10,738 bases of DNA from JAZNUH01 sp045592225 (GTDB lineage Bacteria; Bacillota; Clostridia; UMGS1883; UMGS1540): the NCBI GenBank assembly GCA_045592225.1, contig JAZNUH010000011.1:1-10738 (forward strand), written 5' to 3'. Shown piece by piece: positions 1 to 7,117 of the stretch (the first letter of the stretch is position 1; each line of letters begins with the position of its first letter). The translations under genes were made by a program, and so were the position numbers. The notes below the pieces were generated by a model, which worked only from the letters and a program-made list of their open reading frames with translations, was not told the DNA's origin and did no database searches.

Positions 1-1863
1 CGTGATATCTTAAACGATATAATTCACTCTCCAAACTACGCACAGGCGCTTCAGGATGCAATTATAACAATGCGTGGCGGCAGATTTGTTGTGCCTGTAA
101 AGGCAGAGCATAAATCAACCATTTCGGGCGTTGTGCACGACACCTCTCAAAGTGGTGCAACACTGTTTGTAGAACCCCATAAGGTTGTGGAAATCAATAA
201 CGAAATACGAAAGCTTACTGCAGATGAAAAGGCAGAAATTGAACGTATTTTAGCCGAGCTTTCGGGAGAAGTTGCAGAGCACGCCGACGAGATAACCCAC
301 AACTACAATGCACTTATAAGACTTGATATTATCTTCAGCAAGGCTCGCCTTGCCGACGAAATGGATGCAAGCTGTCCGGTGATTAATGAAGAAGGGATAA
401 TAGAAATTAAAAAAGGCAGACATCCGCTTATAGATGCCAAAAAAGTAGTGCCCATTGACATTCGTCTGGGAGAGGATTTTGACACACTTGTTATAACAGG
501 ACCCAACACAGGCGGTAAAACAGTTTCTCTTAAAACATTGGGACTTTTTACACTTATGGCACAGGCGGGACTGCATATCCCTGCAAAAGACGGCTCAAGG
601 ATTGCCGTTTTTGAAAATGTTTTTGCCGATATAGGCGATGAACAGAGCATAGAACAATCGCTCAGTACATTTTCATCGCATATGGTGAACATTGTAAATA
701 TTATAAGTAAAGCCGACTATAAATCCCTTGTGCTTTTTGACGAGCTTGGTGCAGGCACAGACCCTACAGAGGGTGCGGCTTTGGCTACCGCTATATTAAA
801 AGAGGTGCGTAGCCGTGGTGCACGTATTGCTGCAACCACCCACTACAGCGAAATTAAACTCTTTGCCCTTTCAACAGAAGGGGTTGAGAATGCTGCATGT
901 GAGTTTAATGTTGAAACTCTGTGTCCCACTTATCGTTTGCTTATTGGTGCACTTGGCAAGAGTAATGCTTTTGCTATTGCCAAAAGACTTGGTATGAACG
1001 ATGATATAATTGAGAGTGCTAAACAGCTAATTAATACCGAAAGCATTAAGTTTGAAGATGTTGTAAATAAAATTGAGGCAATGGGACAAAAGGCAGACCG
1101 TGACAGGGAAGAGGCTGAACGTGATCGTGCCGAGGCAGAGCGTATAAGACGTGAGCTTGAAGAAAAGTCGGGCAGTATGGCGCAGAAAAAAGAAAAGATT
1201 CTTGAAAATGCCCGCAGAGAAGCAAGACAGATTCTTGAAGATGCAAGAGCAGAAATTGACCTGAAAATAAAAGAAACCGAAAAGCTTACAGCACACGAAA
1301 AATTAAAGGCGCTGGAAGAGGTTAAGCGTTCTATTAAACGTAAATCCTCCAAAATTGACGAGGACCTTTACAAGGGCACCGTTAAAGCTTCAGGACAGAA
1401 GCTTCGTCCCGAAGACATAAAGCCGGGAACAACCTTGCTGATAAATGCAATGGGACAAAAGGGAACGGCTATTAAAGCGCCCGATAAGGACGGAAATATC
1501 GAAATTCAGGTTGGACTTTTAAAGGTTAAAACACATATTTCCACTGTTTCCTATGTGGATGATGAAGAAACCAAAAATAAGGCAAAGCAGCAAAGAAGAA
1601 CAAGCAGCCGCACCTTAAATATCAGCAACGAAATTGATGTACGTGGATATACACTAGATGAGGCTCTGCTTCTTGTTGACAGGTATATTGACGATGTTGT
1701 GCTTTCTAATTTAACAACTGTTACAATAATTCACGGCAAGGGTAACGGCATTCTGCGAAAGGGGATACAGGATTACCTTAAAACTCACAGAAATGTAAAG
1801 TCATACCGCAGCGGTGTTTACGGTGAAGGCGAAAATGGTGTAACAATAGTTGAAATGGCGTAA
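1..1863 (+). CDS. mutS2: MutS2 family ATPase with C-terminal Smr domain (5' end missing)
   Basis: The frame is open from base 1, so the gene starts before the window; the ATG at 70 is internal (it encodes the M of ITMRGGRF). About 620 residues are visible of a family usually near 780-790. In visible numbering, the MutS-like ATPase has Walker A GPNTGGKT at 167-174, Walker B LVLFDELGAGTDP from about 243, and the conserved THYSEIK just after. The segment LIGALGKSNAFAIAKRLG follows. A charged coiled coil lies at about 350-450, a KOW-like beta segment at about 470-520, and a C-terminal Smr domain at about 540-620 with IDVRG and HGKG (nt 1732-1743). MutS2 is not a mismatch-repair protein. In Helicobacter and Thermus it suppresses recombination through a nuclease-type Smr domain, and in Bacillus it acts on collided ribosomes. 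All key motifs are intact. The downstream gene begins 14 nt after the stop, so they are probably cotranscribed. Confidence 0.97.
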   Translation, partial: RDILNDIIHSPNYAQALQDAIITMRGGRFVVPVKAEHKSTISGVVHDTSQSGATLFVEPHKVVEINNEIRKLTADEKAEIERILAELSGEVAEHADEITHNYNALIRLDIIFSKARLADEMDASCPVINEEGIIEIKKGRHPLIDAKKVVPIDIRLGEDFDTLVITGPNTGGKTVSLKTLGLFTLMAQAGLHIPAKDGSRIAVFENVFADIGDEQSIEQSLSTFSSHMVNIVNIISKADYKSLVLFDELGAGTDPTEGAALATAILKEVRSRGARIAATTHYSEIKLFALSTEGVENAACEFNVETLCPTYRLLIGALGKSNAFAIAKRLGMNDDIIESAKQLINTESIKFEDVVNKIEAMGQKADRDREEAERDRAEAERIRRELEEKSGSMAQKKEKILENARREARQILEDARAEIDLKIKETEKLTAHEKLKALEEVKRSIKRKSSKIDEDLYKGTVKASGQKLRPEDIKPGTTLLINAMGQKGTAIKAPDKDGNIEIQVGLLKVKTHISTVSYVDDEETKNKAKQQRRTSSRTLNISNEIDVRGYTLDEALLLVDRYIDDVVLSNLTTVTIIHGKGNGILRKGIQDYLKTHRNVKSYRSGVYGEGENGVTIVEMA

Positions 1864-1877
1864 AAGGGAATTGTAAA

Positions 1878-3266
1878 ATGTTCAAAGTAACTGTAAAAAG
1901 TAAAGAGATAAATATACTTGAGTATTCCGGGTCTGTTTTAGCCGCTGATGTGCTTTATGATGCAGGAATTTCGCAACCAAAGCCGTGTGGAGGCAAAGGA
2001 ACCTGCGGCAAGTGCAAAATCTTGCTTGACGGCAAAGAAGTACTTGCCTGTCAGACTTATATAGATAAAGATGCGATAATTGAATATACAGCACAAAATG
2101 AGCCTGTAAAGGGAATAACTGATGGGGAAGATGTTATGTTTGATAAAGACCCTTTGGTTGATTACGGTTACGGTGCGGCAATAGATGTGGGCACAACAAC
2201 TGTTGCGGGTTATATCTATAAGTTTCCGGAATGTTCTCTTGTAAAATCAGTTTGTTTGCCAAACCCTCAGGTTGAGTTCGGGGCAGATGTTATATCACGA
2301 ATAGCATATTATAAAAACGGCGGCGGGGAAAAACTTAAAAATTCCATTTCCAAAACAATCGAAGAAATTACACAAGGGTATAATATTGAAAAATATGTTG
2401 TGTGCGGAAATACCGCAATGATGTATCTGCTTACAGGTACAAACCCTGCCGAGCTGGGAAGCGCTCCGTACAGTGCAGGTAAACTTTTTGGAGAATGGTG
2501 CGATAATGCATATCTTGTACGTTGCTCATCGGCTTTTGTGGGCGGCGATATAACCGCGGCTGTGCTTGCAAGCGGAATGAGTGAGCAAAAAACAAGTCTG
2601 CTTGTTGACATTGGAACTAATGGTGAAATGGTTTTAAAGCATGAGGATAAGCTTTATTGTTGTTCAACTGCAGCGGGTCCGTGCTTTGAAGGAGCAGGAA
2701 TTGATTGTGGAGTACCTGCCTCGGATGGTGCAATTAACCGGGTAAACCCGGGTGAAAAACTTGTGTATACTACAATAGGCAACTGCGCGCCAACAGGTAT
2801 ATGCGGGACAGGGCTTATTGACAGTATAACGTCTCTTTTGCGTATGGGAAAGATAGATGAAAGCGGATATATGGAAGACAATGTTTATTTTTCAAACAGC
2901 AGTGTATATATATCCCCGCGCGATGTAAGAAGCTTTCAGCTTGCCAAGTCGGCAATCCGCACAGGAATTGATACACTTGTGCGTGAGGCAAAGGTGGATT
3001 TTAATGATATAGAAACCTTTTATATTGCCGGCGGATTTGGTAGCTTTTTGCGTATTGAAAGTGCAGTTAAAACAGGACTTATCCCCAAAGAACTTGCCGG
3101 TAAAGCAAGGGTAATAGGCAATGGTGCCGGTGTGGGTGCTTCAATGCTGCTGCAGAATAAAAAACTGATTGCCAAATCAGAGCAGATACTCAAAAATGTG
3201 CAGACAGTTTCCCTGGCAGATAATGATTATTTTATGGAAAAATACATAGATAACATGGAATTCTAA
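1878..3266 (+). CDS. [2Fe-2S]/ASKHA-domain protein, RACo-like corrinoid-activator family (DUF4445)
   Basis: 462 residues. The N-terminal plant-type [2Fe-2S] ferredoxin domain (about 1-75) has ligands C37, C43, C46 and C58 in the context PCGGKGTCGKCK...LAC. An actin/Hsp70-like ATPase (about 98-425) follows: phosphate-1 loop AIDVGTTTVAG (101-111), NPQVEFGADVISRI (129-142), VGGDITAAVLASGM (221-234), phosphate-2 LLVDIGTNGEM (241-251), and adenosine motif FYIAGGFGSF (381-390). This is the architecture of ATP-dependent reductive activators such as RACo and RamA-like proteins, which re-reduce inactive Co(II) corrinoid methyl-carriers. It is shorter than typical RACo (about 600 or more residues), mainly because the linker between ferredoxin and ATPase domain is reduced. 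The start is supported by AAGGGAA (1864-1870), 7 nt upstream. It lies 14 nt after mutS2 and is closed by a terminator. No corrinoid protein or methyltransferase is in the window, so the partner is unknown. The family call is strong and the substrate is inferred. Confidence 0.88.
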   Translation: MFKVTVKSKEINILEYSGSVLAADVLYDAGISQPKPCGGKGTCGKCKILLDGKEVLACQTYIDKDAIIEYTAQNEPVKGITDGEDVMFDKDPLVDYGYGAAIDVGTTTVAGYIYKFPECSLVKSVCLPNPQVEFGADVISRIAYYKNGGGEKLKNSISKTIEEITQGYNIEKYVVCGNTAMMYLLTGTNPAELGSAPYSAGKLFGEWCDNAYLVRCSSAFVGGDITAAVLASGMSEQKTSLLVDIGTNGEMVLKHEDKLYCCSTAAGPCFEGAGIDCGVPASDGAINRVNPGEKLVYTTIGNCAPTGICGTGLIDSITSLLRMGKIDESGYMEDNVYFSNSSVYISPRDVRSFQLAKSAIRTGIDTLVREAKVDFNDIETFYIAGGFGSFLRIESAVKTGLIPKELAGKARVIGNGAGVGASMLLQNKKLIAKSEQILKNVQTVSLADNDYFMEKYIDNMEF

Positions 3267-3299
3267 AAAAGGACTGTGTTTAAAAGACACAGTCCTTTT
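3267..3299. terminator. Bidirectional intrinsic terminator between convergent genes
   Basis: A perfect 13-bp stem (AAAAGGACTGTGT at 3267-3279 with ACACAGTCCTTTT at 3287-3299) has a 7-nt loop. It begins on the base after the stop of the ASKHA gene. The flanking A and T runs let it act on both strands: for the plus-strand mutS2/ASKHA unit and for the minus-strand acyltransferase that ends at 3303. The U-run is only about four bases, so efficiency in either direction may be moderate. Confidence 0.85.
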
Positions 3300-3302
3300 C
3301 GA

Positions 3303-4127
3303 TTATTTGTTTTTAAGGTTGCGTTTTCCAAACACAACGTAAAGCTTACCGCCTGAAATGATATAATCCTTCATTTTCTGCTGAAATGAATTTTTTGGTA
3401 CAGCATCGGCAATATTTTCTCTTGTAAAACCTCCGTGAAAAACGTGACCTATAGCAGAATCGCTTTCAATGGATTTGTAAATTTCAAACATATTGCGAAA
3501 GTTTCGTATGTTGGATTTTTCACCAGTGAATTTATCTACCGTTTCATCAAGAAGCCAGGAACCGCAGGCAAAGCAGGTGAGGTTGTGCTCGGGGTAGTAT
3601 TTTTGGATGAATTCTTCGGCTTCATCAAAAGAGTCAAGACACGCCTGAGAGTCTAAAGGTTCACCGCCGGGAATGTGTACCGCTGCAATAGGGTCGCCGT
3701 GCTTAACATCTCCGCCGCCGTGCCAATGGTCTACAGCTTTTTCAATGGAAAAGTCTAATCTTCCGATTCTGAAAAGACGATTTAATTTATTTCCGCATAT
3801 AAAACCATGTGACCAGCTGTTTGCAACAATACCCAACTGTCCTGAACTGTTTTTGTAGCCGCAGGCATCGTCTTTAAGTCTTTTAATACCTGCATTAAAA
3901 TATTTTTCGGGGATACCCAGACTGTTATAATATTCCTGCATAGCATCAATGCGGGAGAGGAAATATATCAAAGACAAACCGGGGTCTTTTTTCTCATTAA
4001 GAATTTCAACTGCATTTTCGGTGTCAATACAGGAAATATCCTTTTCCTTGGCAAGGTTATAAAATTCATTGTCGCATTCTTTCGGAAACATAAGCTTTTT
4101 ATACCATTTTATTGCAACATCATTCAT
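3303..4127 (-). CDS. GNAT-like acyltransferase domain protein (NAT_N / GNAT_C type)
   Basis: 274 residues. The sequence resembles the two-domain family annotated as 'acyltransferase domain-containing protein': a helical N-terminal part (about 1-125) and a GNAT-like C-terminal fold (about 126-270). Recognisable C-terminal features are AVHIPGGEPLDSQACLDSF (149-167), a strand and helix with the acyl-transfer-fold signature CGSWLLDE (188-195), SNIRNF (205-210), and HVFHG (228-232). The biochemical substrate of this family is not known to me, so no reaction is assigned. There is no signal peptide or membrane segment; it is probably cytoplasmic. The start is supported by GAAAGGA (plus-strand 4137-4143), 9 nt upstream. 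It lies 105 nt downstream of the AraC-type gene on the same strand. No terminator is visible between them and a good promoter lies in the gap, so it may be expressed both from its own promoter and by readthrough. Family recognition is from memory of the motif pattern. Confidence 0.75.
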   Translation of the reverse strand: MNDVAIKWYKKLMFPKECDNEFYNLAKEKDISCIDTENAVEILNEKKDPGLSLIYFLSRIDAMQEYYNSLGIPEKYFNAGIKRLKDDACGYKNSSGQLGIVANSWSHGFICGNKLNRLFRIGRLDFSIEKAVDHWHGGGDVKHGDPIAAVHIPGGEPLDSQACLDSFDEAEEFIQKYYPEHNLTCFACGSWLLDETVDKFTGEKSNIRNFRNMFEIYKSIESDSAIGHVFHGGFTRENIADAVPKNSFQQKMKDYIISGGKLYVVFGKRNLKNK

Positions 4128-4136
4128 TTGTATCAG

Positions 4137-4188
4137 TCCTTTCAGAATCTACTGCCCATACTCTACCACATTTGTTTCTGTGAATCAA
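4137..4188 (-). promoter_or_regulatory. Promoter and ribosome-binding site of the acyltransferase gene
   Basis: Reading the minus strand, TTGATT (4188-4183), a 17-nt spacer and TAGAGT (4165-4160) form a sigma-A-like promoter; the spacer ends in TGG, giving an extended -10. The predicted start, near 4153, would leave a short leader of about 25 nt containing the GAAAGGA ribosome-binding site (4143-4137). The match is good by eye but untested. Confidence 0.55.
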
Positions 4189-4193
4189 TACGA

Positions 4194-4217
4194 TTTTTGT
4201 GCATTGGTTTTTCTGCA
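4194..4217 (-). repeat. Pair of direct repeats upstream of the acyltransferase promoter
   Basis: On the minus strand TGCAGAAAAA (4217-4208) and TGCACAAAAA (4203-4194) match at 9 of 10 positions, 14 nt apart, ending just upstream of the predicted -35 (4188-4183). Direct repeats next to a -35 are where AraC-family activators usually bind, and the gene immediately upstream encodes one. Neither repeat occurs in the divergent region 5064-5201. The operator role is inference, and short A-rich repeats can arise by chance. Confidence 0.3.
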
Positions 4218-4232
4218 AATCAAAAAATATAC

Positions 4233-5063
4233 TTACGCTTCGTTTTTGCGGTATTTTGTAGGCAGACAACCCATTTCACGTTTGAAAACAGTTGAAAAGT
4301 AATTTGGACTTGAAAAGGACATATAGTCGCTGACCTTGGAAATACTCCATCCACTTTTTATTAGGTTTTGTGCACGTATTATACGGAGCTTGTTAAAATG
4401 TTGCATCACACCGCAGCCTGCATAGGTTTTAAATGTCTTTTTCAGATTGCTGACACTCAAATGACAAAGATTTGCAATGTCTGTAACACTGAGATTTTCA
4501 TCTATGTGATTTTGCATAATATTAAGTATTGTTTTGTAGTTGTGTGCACCTACCGTATAATCCTGATTCTGGAGCGGAGATATTTCGGATGCAACTGATA
4601 AAAGAAGTAACTCGAGCTTTGTAAAAGCAAGCTCTTCTTCGATATTATTGCTCTCTATTCGTGTTAAATGTAAAGGCGGGTCAGGGCATATAAAGTTTTC
4701 GCTTATCTGCAAAAAAGCTTCTTCAACCAACTGACAAAGATACATATTAAGCATAAACACGCCGTCAGCAAGCTCGTCAATTGTATTCCCGTCGCAGGAA
4801 AAGGAGATGATAATAAGATTAGCGCTTTGTCCTTTTTTTGACCAAAGACGGTGAAACTCCATTGGCTTATGAAAAATTGCCTGACCACGGCTGAGCTCAT
4901 AAATTCTGTCATCTTCAGAAACGGTAATGCTTCCGTCACGGGCATAAACCATCTCCCAGAAATTGTGCATCTCACCATTAAAATAAAAATCTTCGTTTGT
5001 GTTTCTTATAATTGCACTGTTAATCGATTTGACTGAAAAATTACGTACAACACCAATATTCAT
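4233..5063 (-). CDS. AraC family transcriptional regulator (cupin + double HTH)
   Basis: 276 residues. The N-terminal part (about 25-90) looks like the AraC cupin ligand-binding barrel: HNFWEMVYARDGSITV, a glycine-containing turn, then GQAIFHKPMEFHRLW. The C-terminal part (about 175-276) is a canonical AraC DNA-binding domain. Its first HTH is LSVTDIANLCHLSVSNLKKTF (191-211, quoted in part: LSVTDIANLCHLSVSN). The second carries ISKVSDYMSFSSPNYFSTVF (241-260), ending KREMGCLPTKYRK, the usual AraC tail. The ATG at 5063 has GGAG 10 nt upstream; an ATG 7 nt further upstream is out of frame. The gene is divergent from the nucleotidyltransferase/kinase pair and upstream of the acyltransferase, so both are candidate targets. 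The cupin domain suggests a small-molecule effector, probably a sugar given the neighbours, but the ligand cannot be read from sequence. Confidence 0.94.
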   Translation of the reverse strand: MNIGVVRNFSVKSINSAIIRNTNEDFYFNGEMHNFWEMVYARDGSITVSEDDRIYELSRGQAIFHKPMEFHRLWSKKGQSANLIIISFSCDGNTIDELADGVFMLNMYLCQLVEEAFLQISENFICPDPPLHLTRIESNNIEEELAFTKLELLLLSVASEISPLQNQDYTVGAHNYKTILNIMQNHIDENLSVTDIANLCHLSVSNLKKTFKTYAGCGVMQHFNKLRIIRAQNLIKSGWSISKVSDYMSFSSPNYFSTVFKREMGCLPTKYRKNEA

Positions 5064-5117
5064 AGTACATTTACTCCAAAAGTAGCTAAAAACATAAAAA
5101 TTTTATACAATTCTATA

Positions 5118-5195
5118 TTGAAATTATAATTTGTATAGTTATAATTATATAGTAAAGCAGAGAATAAGTAAAGAATTTTTTGAAATACAGGAGGA
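5118..5195 (+). promoter_or_regulatory. Promoter and strong RBS of the nucleotidyltransferase-kinase operon
   Basis: TTGAAA (5118-5123), 16 nt, then the consensus TATAAT (5140-5145) gives a strong sigma-A-type promoter, with a leader of about 50 nt ending in AGGAGGA (5189-5195), 6 nt before the ATG at 5202. The 138-nt divergent region 5064-5201 is very AT-rich. I could not identify a convincing promoter for the AraC gene in the opposite direction. Confidence 0.65.
5122..5146. repeat. Inverted repeat overlapping the operon promoter
   Basis: AATTATAA (5122-5129) and TTATAATT (5139-5146) are perfect 8-base inverted arms separated by 9 nt. They overlap the 3' end of the -35 and the whole -10 of the nucleotidyltransferase promoter. 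This would be a good place for a repressor operator. However, the arms are pure A/T in an A/T-rich region and one arm contains the TATAAT box, so chance is a serious alternative. Confidence 0.3.
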
Positions 5196-5201
5196 TTTTG
5201 T

Positions 5202-6059
5202 ATGAAGGATATAACATTGGTTATTATGGCGGCAGGTATGGGAAGCCGTTTTGGCGGACTTAAACAGGCAGAGCCTTTGACAGAAGATGGTAAAGCCATT
5301 ATTGATTTTTCTGTATATGATGCAAAAAAGGCCGGCTTTACAAAGGTTGTTTTCATAATCCGTGAGGATATGAAGGATGACTTTGTAAGACTTGTAGGCA
5401 ACAGAATAGAAAAAATGATAAAGACTGAGTATGTGTTCCAGGATTTATCATTACTTCCTGCAGGCAGAACAAAACCCTTTGGTACAGGTCATGCAATTCT
5501 TTGTTGTAAAAACACGGTAAAAGAACCTTTTGCAATTATAAATGCAGATGATTATTACGGCTCAAACGCTTTCTTTGAAATTGCAGACCACTTAAGAAGT
5601 GCAGGTAAAGGCGAGTTTGCCATGACAGCATATGAACTTAAAAATACATTAAGTCCCAACGGCACAGTTTCGAGAGGTATTTGTACTGTAGAAAACGGTC
5701 TTTTAACAGATGTAACCGAAATGACCAAAATTGATCCTCAGATGAAGTGTGATGTTAACGGCGAAGAGATTACATTGGATGGAAACACACTTGTTTCCAT
5801 GAATATATGGGGACTTACTCCTGATGTTTTTGACGAGATTGACAGTGTATTTGAAGATTTTCTTAAAAATGCTGATACAATGAAGGATGAGCTTTATATA
5901 GCTGAAATTATAAATAATATGTCCGCAAAGGGCACAGCAACCGTAAAGGTGTACCGTAACCGTGATAAATGGCACGGTATTACATACAGGGAAGATTTAC
6001 CCGATATAAAAAAAGCAATTGGAGGCTATATAGATGCAGGATTATACAAAGGAATATAA
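5202..6059 (+). CDS. Sugar-phosphate nucleotidyltransferase (NTP_transferase family)
   Basis: 285 residues, a single Rossmann-type nucleotidyltransferase domain. The N-terminal nucleotide-binding loop MAAGMGSRFGGLKQ (9-22) resembles the GxGxRxxPxTxxxPK signature, with K21 as the likely activating lysine. GTGHAI (94-99) follows, then the metal-binding INADDYYG (113-120) with its acidic pair. A conserved SMNIWGLTP (199-207) and a C-terminal KWHGITYRED complete it. Enzymes of this fold join sugar-1-phosphate and NTP to give NDP-sugar plus PPi. Its partner is a NahK-like kinase, whose product would be a hexosamine-1-phosphate, so UTP-dependent formation of UDP-GlcNAc or UDP-GalNAc is the favoured inference. 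Base and sugar specificity cannot be read from the motifs. It lacks the left-handed beta-helix acyltransferase domain of GlmU. The start is fixed by AGGAGGA at 5189-5195. The 3' end overlaps the kinase gene by 26 nt. Confidence 0.85.
   Translation: MKDITLVIMAAGMGSRFGGLKQAEPLTEDGKAIIDFSVYDAKKAGFTKVVFIIREDMKDDFVRLVGNRIEKMIKTEYVFQDLSLLPAGRTKPFGTGHAILCCKNTVKEPFAIINADDYYGSNAFFEIADHLRSAGKGEFAMTAYELKNTLSPNGTVSRGICTVENGLLTDVTEMTKIDPQMKCDVNGEEITLDGNTLVSMNIWGLTPDVFDEIDSVFEDFLKNADTMKDELYIAEIINNMSAKGTATVKVYRNRDKWHGITYREDLPDIKKAIGGYIDAGLYKGI
6021..6025 (+). promoter_or_regulatory. Internal RBS of the kinase inside the nucleotidyltransferase gene
   Basis: GGAGG lies 8 nt before the ATG at 6034 and inside the upstream coding sequence, whose stop is at 6057-6059. 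This fixes the kinase start and gives a 26-nt gene overlap, a typical layout for translational coupling and matched expression of the two enzymes. Confidence 0.8.
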
Positions 6060-7095
6060 TCTGCTTGACAACTTTTGTATAAAAGGTGATGTTGTAAACA
6101 TTTCTCTGTACGGAGAGGGACACATTAACGTCACAATGCTTGTTGTTACTACGAAGGCAAAATATATTTTACAAAAAATTAATACGGTTGTATTTAAATC
6201 ACCTGAAGAGGTGATGAACAATATTTTACTTGTAACAGAATTTATTAAAAATAAAGGCAAGCTTTCTCTGACGGTCGTAAAAACCAGAGACGGTAATGCA
6301 ATGTTACGAGTGGGTATGAACTGCTACAGGGTATATGATTTTATCGATAAAACCGTAACCTATCAAAATACAGACAATCCGTTGATATTCAGGAATGCAG
6401 GATATGCATTCGGTGAATTTCAGAATTGGCTTTCTGATTTTGATGCAACACAGCTAAAAGAAACCATTTCGAATTTTCACAATACTCCGCACAGATTCAA
6501 GGATTTTTTAACGTCGGTGAAAAACAATGCCTCCGGAAGACTTGAGCTGTGCAAGGATGAGGTTGAGTTTGTAATGGAGAGGAAAAACACACTCTCAAAA
6601 ATTACAGATGCACTTGACAAGGGTGAGATTCCGGTAAGGGTTACGCATAATGATACCAAACTTAACAATATACTTATGGACCCTGTAACTCATATGGGGA
6701 AAGCAGTTATCGATCTTGATACTGTTATGCCGGGCTCAATGTTGTACGATTTTGGCGATGCAATTAGATTTGGGGCGAGCACAGCCGTGGAGGATGAAGC
6801 AAATCTCAGCAAAGTTAATTTTGATTTGGATTTATTCCGTGCGTATGCTGAAGGATTCTGTGAAGCATTAAGTGATAAAATGACCGATAAAGAGAAAATG
6901 CTTTTACCTTACAGTTCATATCTTATGACAATTGAGTGCGGGATACGCTTTCTGGCGGATTATATTGACGGCGATGTATATTTTGCAACAAAGTATCCTG
7001 ACCACAATCTCAGAAGATGTCGGACGCAGTTTAAACTTGCAAAGCAAATGCAGGAGAGAGAAGCAGAAATGCTTGAAATTATTAAAAAGTTATAG
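6034..7095 (+). CDS. NahK-like N-acetylhexosamine 1-kinase (APH/choline-kinase fold)
   Basis: 353 residues, close to the about 360 of Bifidobacterium NahK. The N-lobe has GEGHIN (28-33) in place of the classic glycine loop, and YILQKIN (44-50) with the likely ATP-binding lysine. The catalytic Brenner motif is THNDTKLNNIL (204-214, catalytic D207). The metal-binding IDLDTVMPGSMLYDFGDAIR segment begins at 226 (D228). The combination HNDTKLNN plus IDLDTVMPG is typical of NahK and related anomeric sugar kinases, not of choline kinases or aminoglycoside-resistance enzymes. NahK phosphorylates C1 of GlcNAc or GalNAc with ATP. With the coupled upstream nucleotidyltransferase this would salvage free hexosamine into UDP-sugar without GlmM. 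No lacto-N-biose phosphorylase or GalE is in the window, unlike the Bifidobacterium lnp cluster, so the sugar's source is unknown. The stop codon lies inside the terminator stem. Confidence 0.87.
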   Translation: MQDYTKEYNLLDNFCIKGDVVNISLYGEGHINVTMLVVTTKAKYILQKINTVVFKSPEEVMNNILLVTEFIKNKGKLSLTVVKTRDGNAMLRVGMNCYRVYDFIDKTVTYQNTDNPLIFRNAGYAFGEFQNWLSDFDATQLKETISNFHNTPHRFKDFLTSVKNNASGRLELCKDEVEFVMERKNTLSKITDALDKGEIPVRVTHNDTKLNNILMDPVTHMGKAVIDLDTVMPGSMLYDFGDAIRFGASTAVEDEANLSKVNFDLDLFRAYAEGFCEALSDKMTDKEKMLLPYSSYLMTIECGIRFLADYIDGDVYFATKYPDHNLRRCRTQFKLAKQMQEREAEMLEIIKKL

Positions 7096-7116
7096 GAAAT
7101 GTCCTATAACTTTTTT
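7084..7116 (+). terminator. Intrinsic terminator overlapping the kinase stop codon
   Basis: A perfect 14-bp stem (AAAAAGTTATAGGA at 7084-7097 with TCCTATAACTTTTT at 7102-7115) has the tetraloop AATG and continues into a T run (7111-7116). The 5' arm contains the last kinase codons and its TAG stop (7093-7095). It ends the nucleotidyltransferase-kinase unit, two bases before the -35 of the next promoter. Confidence 0.85.
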
Positions 7117-7117
7117 G

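Noticed and set aside
303..1352. Long minus-strand open frames opposite mutS2
   Set aside because: They overlap a coding frame with intact MutS2 motifs, have serine- and leucine-rich shadow-like sequence and no recognisable domains.
2738..2751. Perfect inverted repeat CCGGGT-AA-ACCCGG
   Set aside because: It lies deep inside the ASKHA coding sequence in a normally translated stretch, has a 2-nt centre and no T run; most likely chance.
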